This document shows, one piece after another, positions 1-5,865 of a DNA stretch of 8,076 nucleotides (its first letter is position 1; each line of letters begins with the position of its first letter). The DNA comes from an uncultured Halomicronema sp. (GTDB lineage Bacteria; Cyanobacteriota; Cyanobacteriia; Phormidesmidales; Phormidesmidaceae). Where the stretch lies: positions 1 to 8,076 of the forward strand of contig CALCPB010000412.1 of assembly GCA_937897665.1 (NCBI GenBank), read 5' to 3'. The notes below the pieces were generated by a model. The model searched no databases. It worked only from the letters and a program-made list of their open reading frames with translations, and was not told the DNA's origin. Position numbers and translations under genes: made by a program.

Positions 1-18
1 GCGTCCAAACGACGTGGC

Positions 19-1146
19 TCAGCCATTGCCCAACCCTTTAACGTAGCTGCGTGCCGAGGCGGTTTGCCGTTGAAAGTTTTGAATCGAAACGAGACGATTT
101 GCCCCAGCATCCCAGAGGATTAACTTTGAACAGGCGGGCATGTCTTTGAAGCGGATCGTTTTGACTGCAGACAGCAGGTGACGGTTTTTTTCGTGGCAGG
201 CGCGCAGATTGTAGTTAGGAATCCGCTCTGACAGATGGTGAATGCTGTGATAGCTGATATCTGCCGTAAACCATTTGAAAATTTCTGGAATGTCGAGGTA
301 GCTGCTACCCGCGATCGCGCCCTGCAGATAATCCCAGCCGTCGGTGCCGTGGGCGTAGGCGCCCTCAAAATTATGCTGCACAAAAAAGACGCAGATAAAG
401 ATGGCCGCTGAAAACATCAATACGAGAGAGTAAGTGCCTAGAAAGAAGGCCGTACCAAGCCAGCGACAAAGGATGATCCAGCCGCCCACCACAAAAATAT
501 TGTTGAGCAACACATCCCAAAACTCACCCGCTGTAGACCAGTTTTTGGGTTTGTAGGTCGCCACGATTGGTGAGAGCCCCGTAAAACCACGTTGCTTGAG
601 ATGGCGCCCGGCGTGCCTCAAAAAACTGTAGGTTTCGGCCATGAGAATCAGTCTGGGCTTGAACGCTAAGTAAAAGAAACCGCCCGGAAACACCATCCAA
701 GGCTGCCGCAAGATGCCATAGAGCTTTTGGTCAAACGGACTCAGCTGGGCAAACTCATCGGTAGATAGAAAGTCGCCGATACTGCGATAGCGTTCCCAAT
801 CGCCGTTGGTTTTGTGGTGATAGGCATGGTCGCGTGACCACCAATGTTGAGGAATGGCGTTGATCAAACCCAGCACAAACCCGGCTACCCGATTGACTTT
901 TTTGGAACGAAAGAGCGCGTAGTGGCCACAGTCATGCATGAGCGAAAAGCAGCGCAGTGAAAATAGCACCAGCAGCGCAATAATCGGCGGCAATAAAAAG
1001 ATCGAAATTGCCGCTGCTTTGACGGCTAAAAACCATAGAAAGACGTAGGGCACCAGAGTGTTTAAAAGCTGATAAGCCGCTCGAAGATCATTGCTCTTCA
1101 TGTAGGGCGACAAGTTGAAATCTGACTTTTTGATCACGTCTTCCAT
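19..1146 (-). CDS. Membrane-bound fatty acid desaturase family protein (375 aa)
   Basis: This is a predicted integral-membrane di-iron desaturase that introduces a double bond into an acyl chain, probably of a membrane glycerolipid. The three histidine boxes are visible: HDCGH at residues 71-75, HAYHH at 107-111 and HSIHH at 300-304. A further QHNFE at 257-261 resembles the extra histidine site of omega-6/omega-3-type enzymes. Hydrophobic segments lie near residues 28-66, 85-100 and 215-256, which fits two membrane hairpins with the boxes facing the cytoplasm. The length is normal for the family. The start is supported by an in-frame TAA (1155-1153) three codons upstream of the ATG; no strong Shine-Dalgarno is seen. 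The gene is divergent from alr across about 1 kb. Family membership is firm, but the position of the double bond and the substrate cannot be read from the sequence. By eye the gene is less GC-rich than the genes to its right, which hints weakly at a different history. Confidence 0.93.
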   Translation of the reverse strand: MEDVIKKSDFNLSPYMKSNDLRAAYQLLNTLVPYVFLWFLAVKAAAISIFLLPPIIALLVLFSLRCFSLMHDCGHYALFRSKKVNRVAGFVLGLINAIPQHWWSRDHAYHHKTNGDWERYRSIGDFLSTDEFAQLSPFDQKLYGILRQPWMVFPGGFFYLAFKPRLILMAETYSFLRHAGRHLKQRGFTGLSPIVATYKPKNWSTAGEFWDVLLNNIFVVGGWIILCRWLGTAFFLGTYSLVLMFSAAIFICVFFVQHNFEGAYAHGTDGWDYLQGAIAGSSYLDIPEIFKWFTADISYHSIHHLSERIPNYNLRACHEKNRHLLSAVKTIRFKDMPACSKLILWDAGANRLVSIQNFQRQTASARSYVKGLGNG

Positions 1147-1240
1147 AGAGTTTTATCTGTCTTCACTAAAATCCAAAACAACTGCTTCAAAAATGTCGCG
1201 TACTATCGACGCTGCGCCCAATTCATTTAGCCCTATTGAA

Positions 1241-1317
1241 GGCCTGGACGGGCCATGCAAGGAGGTAACTCCTTCGTGAACTGTCGAAGCATCTATCCAG
1301 CTGTGTCCCAGGTAGAT
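1241..1317. repeat. Cluster of short hairpins
   Basis: Three potential stems follow one another within 77 bases. GGCC at 1241-1244 can pair with GGCC at 1251-1254. AAGGAG at 1259-1264 pairs perfectly with CTCCTT at 1269-1274 across a GTAA loop, a GNRA-type tetraloop. ATCTATCC at 1291-1298 pairs with GGTAGAT at 1311-1317 with one bulged T. The pairings are seen directly; that they form a functional RNA is only inference. No known RNA family was recognised. Confidence 0.3.
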
Positions 1318-1709
1318 CGCCGCATCGAGCCGACATTCACAAAACTTAAACGTACCATTCTGTGATCAGAAAAGCTAGAGCGGATTCCTCGCCTGACAGG
1401 ATGCATTTTGAGGATTCGATCCAATAGCAATCAGATTCCACTTTTGATCAGTCTAGGCGATGATCCTACGCAATTTATTTGCGGTGAAACTGACCCACTA
1501 TGCCGGTCTCTCGATTGACTAGGACAGTTTTATTTTGGTGTCTATAAAGTCGGTGGCCTAAAGCCATTTGTCGAACTTCTAAGGCAATTCCAAAAGTTAA
1601 TAGATTGAGGCGATGAATGTGTCTGTGAGGGTCGACGATCGCATCAACGCCCTGCAGAATCTTGAATCGTCCTAGCCTGAGCGCTAACCGTCTCCTAGCG
1701 GGCTAGCTA

Positions 1710-1916
1710 CTGTGCCTCGTGCGTTTGGGATGAAAACGCCTCAAGCTGAGTTTCGATGTTAGCACGAACCATTTTGCAGCAATGGAGGTAGGGTTCAGCT
1801 TCGGCATAGTCGGCATAGACTGACAAGTTATGGGTTGCGGCATGAAGATGGCGCTAGAGAATGACCGCCACACCGCCATCAAATCGCCTGCGCACTTTGC
1901 GTACCTTTCTCAGCGG
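1710..1916 (-). pseudogene. Possible decayed small reading frame, interrupted by TAG
   Basis: Read on the minus strand, 20 sense codons (1916-1857) are followed by TAG (1856-1854) and then 48 sense codons ending at TAG (1709-1707). Around the first stop the translation is GGVAVIL, stop, RHLHAATHNLSVYADYAEAE, then helical, amphipathic-looking sequence. There is no ATG start upstream of the first stop, since a TAA lies at 1919-1917. I do not recognise the family. The amino-acid mix looks protein-like, but open runs of this length are expected by chance in a 1-kb spacer read in six frames, so the call is tentative. Confidence 0.22.
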
Positions 1917-2034
1917 TTAGCCGATAGGCTTGACCAGGCATCGTCATGCCCGCCTCAAGGCTTGGGATCGTTCATGGATAATGCGTCCTCAGGCGTTTCC
2001 CGAGAGCAAAATATTCCAGACTGTGGCGGGTTGG

Positions 2035-2064
2035 GCCAATGCCGTTGGCATGGCTCTGCCAACG
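2035..2064 (+). promoter_or_regulatory. Two mutually exclusive hairpins upstream of alr
   Basis: Hairpin A pairs GCC (2035-2037) and ATGCC (2039-2043) with GGCATGGC (2047-2054), leaving one bulged A and a GTT loop. Hairpin B pairs CGTTGGCA (2043-2050) perfectly with TGCCAACG (2057-2064) around a six-base loop. Both use bases 2043-2050, so only one can form at a time. They lie about 110-140 bases before the alr start, a position that would allow a role in the leader, but no transcription start or U-tract was identified. The base pairing is seen; the regulation is inference. Confidence 0.3.
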
Positions 2065-2076
2065 CGAACGGCGGCC

Positions 2077-2090
2077 TACAGCAGGCTGTA
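2077..2090. repeat. Short perfect palindrome
   Basis: TACAGC at 2077-2082 is the exact reverse complement of GCTGTA at 2085-2090, separated by AG. As DNA it could be a dimeric-protein operator; as RNA it would be a short hairpin needing a larger loop. It lies just downstream of the two competing hairpins and 83 bases before the alr start codon. Confidence 0.3.
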
Positions 2091-2157
2091 TAGGGATAAA
2101 TTCTTTCTAGGAAATCGCCTAACTTGATGCACAATTGGCTCAACTTGTGGCGTGGTC

Positions 2158-2165
2158 AAGGAGAG
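2158..2165 (+). promoter_or_regulatory. Ribosome binding site of alr
   Basis: AAGGAGAG ends seven bases before the ATG at 2173. It is the strongest Shine-Dalgarno in the window. It decides the start in favour of 2173 over the in-frame ATG at 2209, which has no such motif. Confidence 0.85.
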
Positions 2166-2172
2166 ATGAGAC

Positions 2173-3291
2173 ATGTTGAGTTGGGATCAAACGCCTGCTC
2201 TAGCGACGATGCGACGCTGTCGGGCCTGGGTGGAGATCGATTTGGGCGCTTTGCAGCACAACGTTCAACAGCTGACGCAGCATTTGGGCACAAAGGCCGC
2301 TTTGATGGCCGTGGTTAAAGCGGATGCCTACGGTCACGGGGCGATCGCGGTGGCGCAAACGGCCTTATCGTCCGGCGCCAGCTGGCTGGGGGTGGCGACA
2401 GTCCCGGAAGGGGTAGAACTCCGAGAAGCCGGGATTGATGCACCTATTTTGATCATGGGAGCCGTCAATAGTGCCGAAGAGGTGGGGGCGATCGCCCGCT
2501 GGCAGCTGCAGCCGACGCTGGTATCTCCCAAGCAAGCCCTGATTTTTTCGGAAGCACTGGGACAACGTTCAGGCTCTCCCCTACCGGTGCATCTCAAAAT
2601 TGACACCGGCATGTCGCGATTGGGCTTTGACTGGTCGCAAGCGCCTGAGTTTGTGCAGTTTGTGCAGCGACTCCCCCATTTGCAGATCGCCAGTGTTTAC
2701 TCTCATCTAGCAACCGCCGATGACCCTGACTCCACCGTTTTGCGCCAGCAGCAGCAGCGCTACGAAACCGCGATCGCCCAAATTGCTGCCCAGGGATTAG
2801 CTCACCCCCAGCATCATCTGGCCAACTCGGCGGCAACGCTCGGCTATCCCGACTTACACTACGACCTGGTGCGGGTCGGCCTCGCCCTCTACGGCCTGTA
2901 TCCGGCCCCCCATTTGCAACCGACTCTACTGCTCAAACCGGTGATGCAGGTCAAAGCCCGCATTACCCATCTCAAGACCATTCAGCCCGGCACGGGTGTG
3001 AGCTATGGTCACAGCTTTGTTGCCACCCAACCGATGCAAATCGCGGTGGTGGGCATTGGCTATGCCGACGGCGTGCCCCGTGCCTTGTCGAACCAAATGT
3101 CGGTGCTAGTGCAGGGGCAACGGGTGGCGCAAATCGGTGCGATTACGATGGATCAGATGATGATCGACGTGACCCAGGTGCCCAATCTACAAGAGGGCAG
3201 CGTGGTTACACTGTTGGGCCAAGAGGGCTCAGAAACGCTCACCGCTGACCAGTGGGCCACCTTGACCGGTACGATATCTTGGGAAATTTAG
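2173..3291 (+). CDS. alr: Alanine racemase, ended early by an in-frame TAG (372 aa)
   Basis: This is a PLP-dependent enzyme interconverting L- and D-alanine in the cytoplasm, the source of D-Ala for peptidoglycan. The N-terminal barrel carries AVVKADAYGHG with the PLP lysine at K49. HLKIDTGMSRLGF is at 140-152 and the PLP-phosphate-region motif VRVGLALYG at 233-241. The C-terminal domain has the catalytic tyrosine in GVSYGHSF (Y278) and the MDQMMID segment at 326-332. The protein stops at GTISWEI, immediately before the family's conserved final motif. The codons after the TAG read CSFKHRLPRI, which is exactly the expected continuation (typically L-C-x(4)-R-x-P-R). A single base change from a leucine codon (TTG or TTA) to TAG would explain this. 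The main catalytic residues are all present, but the last C-terminal strand is missing from the product as written. The cause could be a real mutation, readthrough or an assembly error. The family assignment is very secure. Confidence 0.95.
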   Translation: MLSWDQTPALATMRRCRAWVEIDLGALQHNVQQLTQHLGTKAALMAVVKADAYGHGAIAVAQTALSSGASWLGVATVPEGVELREAGIDAPILIMGAVNSAEEVGAIARWQLQPTLVSPKQALIFSEALGQRSGSPLPVHLKIDTGMSRLGFDWSQAPEFVQFVQRLPHLQIASVYSHLATADDPDSTVLRQQQQRYETAIAQIAAQGLAHPQHHLANSAATLGYPDLHYDLVRVGLALYGLYPAPHLQPTLLLKPVMQVKARITHLKTIQPGTGVSYGHSFVATQPMQIAVVGIGYADGVPRALSNQMSVLVQGQRVAQIGAITMDQMMIDVTQVPNLQEGSVVTLLGQEGSETLTADQWATLTGTISWEI

Positions 3292-3387
3292 TGCAGCTTT
3301 AAGCACCGTTTGCCTCGCATTACGACCCCGGCTACTGCGACTTCGTCGACCTCTACACCAACGGTCGAGCCGCGCGATCGCCACTAA
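3292..3387 (+). pseudogene. In-frame 3' remainder of alr beyond the TAG
   Basis: Thirty-one codons continue in the alr frame after the TAG and end at TAA (3385-3387). The first ten read CSFKHRLPRI and match the conserved alanine racemase C-terminus. The rest is a Thr/Ser/Pro-rich tail that is not a family hallmark. With a sense codon at 3289-3291 the full frame would be 404 residues. No independent start or ribosome binding site is visible, so this is not a separate gene. Confidence 0.75.
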
Positions 3388-3415
3388 GCGCAATGATCTT
3401 GCCCGTCTCCCCTAT

Positions 3416-3431
3416 CGTTGTCGTCACAATG
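3416..3431. terminator. Weak hairpin downstream of alr
   Basis: CGTTGT pairs with ACAATG (one G-T wobble) around a CGTC loop, 29 bases after the TAA of the extended alr frame. There is no T-run after it, so it is a poor candidate for an intrinsic terminator. The remainder of the spacer between alr and the methyltransferase shows no clear signal. Confidence 0.15.
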
Positions 3432-3540
3432 GCGAGATAAACTGACGGTCACAGTATCTCAGCGCTAACAGCTATTGGAACCTCCTGAGAAACCCTGATC
3501 GTCACCGCGTGGTGTGTATTGAGTGCGTCAACTGAGCAGC

Positions 3541-4296
3541 ATGGACAGCGTTAGCCCCCAGCAAATTCTGCAAACCCTCGTTAGCCGCTATGGGCAAGAC
3601 CACAAGTCCTTACAATTTGCGACCTATGTCAGTGCCTATCAATATCTCAGGCTTTATGACCTGATGCGTCGGTACGTCCAGCCCGGCAGCCAAGTGCTGG
3701 ATTGGGGCACTGGTTCTGGACATTTCTCTTACTTTTTGGCGCAAGCAGGCTATCAGCCCAGCGGCTTCGGCTTCAATGACTATCCGTTGTTTTGCCAAAA
3801 TCTGCCGCCCGTCACTTATCACTATCGGCAGGGCAGTCCTGCTACGCCAGTGGAATTGCCCTTTGGGGACAGCACTTTCGATGCCGTGGTTTCCGTTGGG
3901 GTATTAGAGCATGTACGCGAAACTGGCGGCCAAGAAATTGCCAGTCTGCAAGAGATTCACCGTATCCTCAAACCAGGGGGCTGCTTCCTCTGCTATCACT
4001 TTCCCAATCGATCCAGCTGGATCGAGTTTTTGGCTCGATTTACCCAGCGGTTTTCGCATCCCTATCTGTTTACCGCCGCCGATATTCGCGCCTTAGTGCA
4101 GGCTGCTCAGTTTGACCTGCTGGAGATGGGACGCTACGCGCTGCTGCCTCGCAATATGTGGCAGTCATCAGCCCTGCGCGATGAACGGTTCGGTCCCGCG
4201 ATCGCCACGGCTTACAATCAGCTGGACCGGGGGCTCGGCTGGCTGCTACCGATGATTTGCCAAAACTATCTATTTGTGGCTCGCAAGCCCTCCTGA
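3541..4296 (+). CDS. Class I SAM-dependent methyltransferase (251 aa)
   Basis: This is a predicted soluble methyltransferase of the Methyltransf_11/UbiE-like type. The SAM-binding motif I is VLDWGTGSG at residues 52-60. The motif preceding the post-I acidic region is less clear. LPFGDSTFDAVVSVGVLEHV at 106-125 is the hallmark segment of this group, and RILKPGG at 141-147 marks the end of the Rossmann core. The C-terminal third (about 155-251) is a variable substrate region with no signature I recognise, so the methyl acceptor is unknown. The ATG at 3541 was chosen; a GTG at 3523 would add six residues, and neither has a convincing Shine-Dalgarno. The gene ends 56 bases before the peroxiredoxin-like gene on the same strand, which suggests co-transcription. 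Methyltransferases of this sort act on small molecules, lipids, quinones or sugars; nothing here selects among these. Confidence 0.88.
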   Translation: MDSVSPQQILQTLVSRYGQDHKSLQFATYVSAYQYLRLYDLMRRYVQPGSQVLDWGTGSGHFSYFLAQAGYQPSGFGFNDYPLFCQNLPPVTYHYRQGSPATPVELPFGDSTFDAVVSVGVLEHVRETGGQEIASLQEIHRILKPGGCFLCYHFPNRSSWIEFLARFTQRFSHPYLFTAADIRALVQAAQFDLLEMGRYALLPRNMWQSSALRDERFGPAIATAYNQLDRGLGWLLPMICQNYLFVARKPS

Positions 4297-4352
4297 TGAG
4301 CGCGAGAATAGACATTACCTCTCCCTTTATCTACCGTGTTTAGAGCTGTGCT

Positions 4353-5177
4353 ATGAACGTCTACGAACAGCTGCGTCAAACTCATCGGCAACGGGTCAGC
4401 GATGGAGCGATCGCCCCGGTATGGCCAGCCACCGAGTCCGCTGCTCGAGTGCTGCTATTGGTCTGGTCGCAACTGGGAGACTTTGACAGTTTGGAATATG
4501 CCTGGTGGCTACGGCGAGATTGGGCCAGACTGCAAACCGAAGGGATCGTTGTAGGGGCGATTGGCATTGGCGATCACGGGGCGGGCCAACAGTTTGCTCA
4601 GTTCACCGGCTTTCCGGCAGACTCGCTGTTTGTGGACCCGACGGCGACCTTGCATCGTGAACTGGAATTATATGCCGGGTTGTCGGTCAACTGGCCCGGC
4701 CTCAAGCCTAGCCAGACCGCCTGGGTAAACCTGATGCTGATGTGTGCTGGGATTGCCAGCCCAGGCACCTTGCGAGAAGTGCTGCGCGGCTACACCGGTG
4801 ATCGCACGGCCCCCCAGCTGATCGACGATGACACCGTCATTGACGATACGCCCCTCCCCCCCCTGAAAGGATCATTTTTTCAGCGGGCGGGGGGGCGCGG
4901 TTGGCAACGCCCCTTTGAACTCGCCACCCTGCGCCTGCGCAACATGACCGAGGTGCTGGGCAAGTGGGGCACTTATGTGCCCGATGCGCGGTATATGACC
5001 CAGCGTGGCGGCACCTTTTTGTTCGATGCTGCGGGGCAACTGCTATACGAGCATCGCGATCGCGGCATTTTGGGCTTTGCCGAAAATATGAGCTACCCCC
5101 TGTCATTTTTGTTTGCTGATGACGATCCGGCAGCGCCCACCGAAGCGACGACGTCGATCTCTGAGGTGACTCACTAA
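4353..5177 (+). CDS. Peroxiredoxin-like (AhpC/TSA_2-type) protein lacking redox cysteines (274 aa)
   Basis: The thioredoxin-fold pattern of the AhpC-TSA_2/PRXL2-like group is recognisable. There is a first strand ARVLLLVWSQLGDF (31-44), a helix YAWWLRRDWARLQTEG (49-64) and a strand VVGAIGIGD followed by FAQFTGFPADSLFVDPTATLHRELEL (81-106). A late segment, GGTFLFDAAGQLLYEHRDRG (219-238), corresponds to the family's terminal strand pair. The position that normally holds the C-x(2)-C pair after the first strand reads LGDFDSLEY, with no cysteine. The only cysteine is C131, in an unrelated place. Thiol peroxidase activity is therefore unlikely, and the protein may be a structural or binding relative. 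Residues about 145-185 form an insert encoded partly by a C-tract/G-tract inverted repeat. The final 20 residues are acidic and Thr/Ser-rich. It lies 56 bases after the methyltransferase. No signal peptide is seen. Fold is fairly confident; function unknown. Confidence 0.8.
   Translation: MNVYEQLRQTHRQRVSDGAIAPVWPATESAARVLLLVWSQLGDFDSLEYAWWLRRDWARLQTEGIVVGAIGIGDHGAGQQFAQFTGFPADSLFVDPTATLHRELELYAGLSVNWPGLKPSQTAWVNLMLMCAGIASPGTLREVLRGYTGDRTAPQLIDDDTVIDDTPLPPLKGSFFQRAGGRGWQRPFELATLRLRNMTEVLGKWGTYVPDARYMTQRGGTFLFDAAGQLLYEHRDRGILGFAENMSYPLSFLFADDDPAAPTEATTSISEVTH
4849..4897 (+). repeat. C-tract/G-tract inverted repeat inside the peroxiredoxin-like gene
   Basis: A left arm containing an interrupted C-run (4851-4863, with a run of eight C) and CTGAAA (4863-4868) faces TTTCAG (4878-4883) and a G-run (4885-4897, with a run of seven G). 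The inner six pairs are perfect with a nine-base loop. The outer arm pairs almost throughout, with two C-C mismatches and one T-G wobble, reaching 4849-4897. It encodes roughly residues 166-182, a linker between the two halves of the fold. It could be a strong RNA hairpin or G-rich structure, and is a likely site of polymerase slippage or sequencing error. Confidence 0.6.
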
Positions 5178-5326
5178 ACCCTGACAAGCAGATATCCTAG
5201 TCTGCCTTCGGAGGGATACAACGATCGGCCCGTACAAACTGCCGAGATTGGTTTGAGGGAGGCATAGACGGAATCGGCGATCGCTGAGACGGTTTTCCCC
5301 CCGCCGTGAAACTCAGCAAAGCACTG

Positions 5327-5332
5327 TAGAAT
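5327..5332 (+). promoter_or_regulatory. Possible -10 element before ybaB
   Basis: TAGAAT lies 45 bases upstream of the ybaB ATG and fits the bacterial -10 consensus at five of six positions. No good -35 hexamer is found 16-18 bases upstream, so the assignment is weak. The 199-base spacer from 5178 also includes one HIP1 octamer at 5277 and a small inverted repeat, ATTGC/GCAAT (5336-5340 and 5344-5348). Confidence 0.25.
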
Positions 5333-5360
5333 CAAATTGCTTTGCAATGCACTCAGTCGT

Positions 5361-5370
5361 AAGAGAGAGA
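5361..5370 (+). promoter_or_regulatory. Purine-rich ribosome binding site of ybaB
   Basis: AAGAGAGAGA ends six bases before the ATG at 5377. It supports that start over the in-frame ATG at 5347, which would itself overlap this purine stretch and has no binding site of its own. Confidence 0.55.
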
Positions 5371-5376
5371 ACCGCA

Positions 5377-5724
5377 ATGTCTCAAGGGCAAGGATTTGGA
5401 TTTGGTCTCGGCAAGATGAAAGAGCTTGCCGATGCTGTGAAAAAAGCCCAACAGATTCAGGAGGGTGCGAAGCAGCTGCAAGAAGACCTCGAAGCGATGG
5501 AAATCGAAGGTCAATCGGGCGGCGGCTTAGTTAAAGTTTTCGTCAGTGGCAACCAAGAACCGCGCCGGGTCGAGATCTCACCGGACGCTATGAATGAAGG
5601 GGCCGAGGTACTTGCTGACCTCGTCGGGGCAGCCATGCAAGACGCCTACCAAAAATCAACCGAAACCATGCGAGAACGGATGGAAGGCCTCACCGGCGGT
5701 CTTAACTTGCCCAACCTCGGCTAG
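5377..5724 (+). CDS. YbaB/EbfC family nucleoid-associated protein (115 aa)
   Basis: This is a small DNA-binding protein of the YbaB/EbfC family, which forms homodimers and associates with the nucleoid; in some bacteria it influences gene expression. The family layout is clear: a Gly/Phe-rich N-terminus, a long helix (about 12-43, [20 protein letters not shown]), the conserved turn [20 protein letters not shown] (48-67), then SPDAM and a C-terminal helix (about 73-104), ending in a Gly/Leu-rich tail. The length is typical. The start at 5377 is chosen because the family normally begins a few residues before the Gly/Phe-rich segment and because a purine-rich binding site precedes it. The stop is TAG at the family-normal place. 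In many bacteria this gene sits beside recR/dnaX; here it is followed by a phosphatase gene 141 bases downstream. Confidence 0.93.
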   Translation: MSQGQGFGFGLGKMKELADAVKKAQQIQEGAKQLQEDLEAMEIEGQSGGGLVKVFVSGNQEPRRVEISPDAMNEGAEVLADLVGAAMQDAYQKSTETMRERMEGLTGGLNLPNLG

Positions 5725-5741
5725 ACGAACGGGTCTCTCAC

Positions 5742-5764
5742 GCCGACCAGCTTGGCTGACCGGC
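5742..5764. terminator. Imperfect hairpin after ybaB
   Basis: GCCGACCAGC and GCTGACCGGC can pair across TTG as GCCG/CGGC plus CAGC/GCTG, separated by a small AC/AC internal loop. It begins 18 bases after the ybaB stop. There is no T-run after it, so a factor-independent terminator is doubtful. It may instead be a transcript-end or processing structure between ybaB and the phosphatase gene. Confidence 0.3.
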
Positions 5765-5865
5765 GGCTCGCTTGAATGCTCCAGCTCGGCAGTGACGGAG
5801 CGGTTAAAGATGCTGAGAAATATCACTGTCATCCCCTAATTCGGCTTAACTGTGGGTCACGCACT

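Larger units (their letters stand above)
1147..2172. other. Long gene-poor spacer between desaturase and alr
   Basis: About 1 kb separates two divergent genes. No reading frame here has a convincing start, Shine-Dalgarno and recognisable family. No HIP1 octamer occurs between 319 and 2340, although they are frequent elsewhere. The stretch holds small hairpins (around 1241-1317 and 2035-2095), an 88-bp stretch bounded by an imperfect inverted repeat (1363-1450), and protein-like but stop-interrupted frames on the minus strand (1710-1916). It must also contain the promoters of both flanking genes, but I could not place convincing -35/-10 pairs. It could be a decayed gene region, a regulatory or structured-RNA region, or both. 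Confidence 0.6.

Noticed and set aside
1156..1365. A 70-codon open stretch on the minus strand, in frame with the desaturase
   Set aside because: A TAA at 1155-1153 separates it from the desaturase ATG, it lacks an ATG and it has no family match. It serves only to confirm that the desaturase cannot start further upstream.
1412..1422. GGATTCGATCC, resembling a tRNA T-arm
   Set aside because: No acceptor, anticodon or D-arm can be drawn around it on either strand.
1478..1702. A 75-codon open stretch on the minus strand, ending at TAA (1477-1475)
   Set aside because: There is no usable start until codon 46, no recognised family and a His/Arg-heavy composition. Runs of this length are expected by chance in a 1-kb spacer read in six frames.
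1830..2093. An 87-codon plus-strand frame with ATG start before alr
   Set aside because: It has no ribosome binding site, no family resemblance and a composition rich in Gly, Ser, Asn and Cys. It also runs through the hairpin region, so it is most likely a chance frame.
3289..3291. Genome-wide reassignment of TAG as an explanation for the alr stop
   Set aside because: ybaB and the phosphatase gene in this window both end with TAG at family-normal lengths, so TAG acts as a stop here.
5776..5865. A 30-residue N-terminal extension of the phosphatase
   Set aside because: The family begins a few residues before the CLGNICRS loop. The extension has no similarity to it and no ribosome binding site, so the start at 5866 was preferred.
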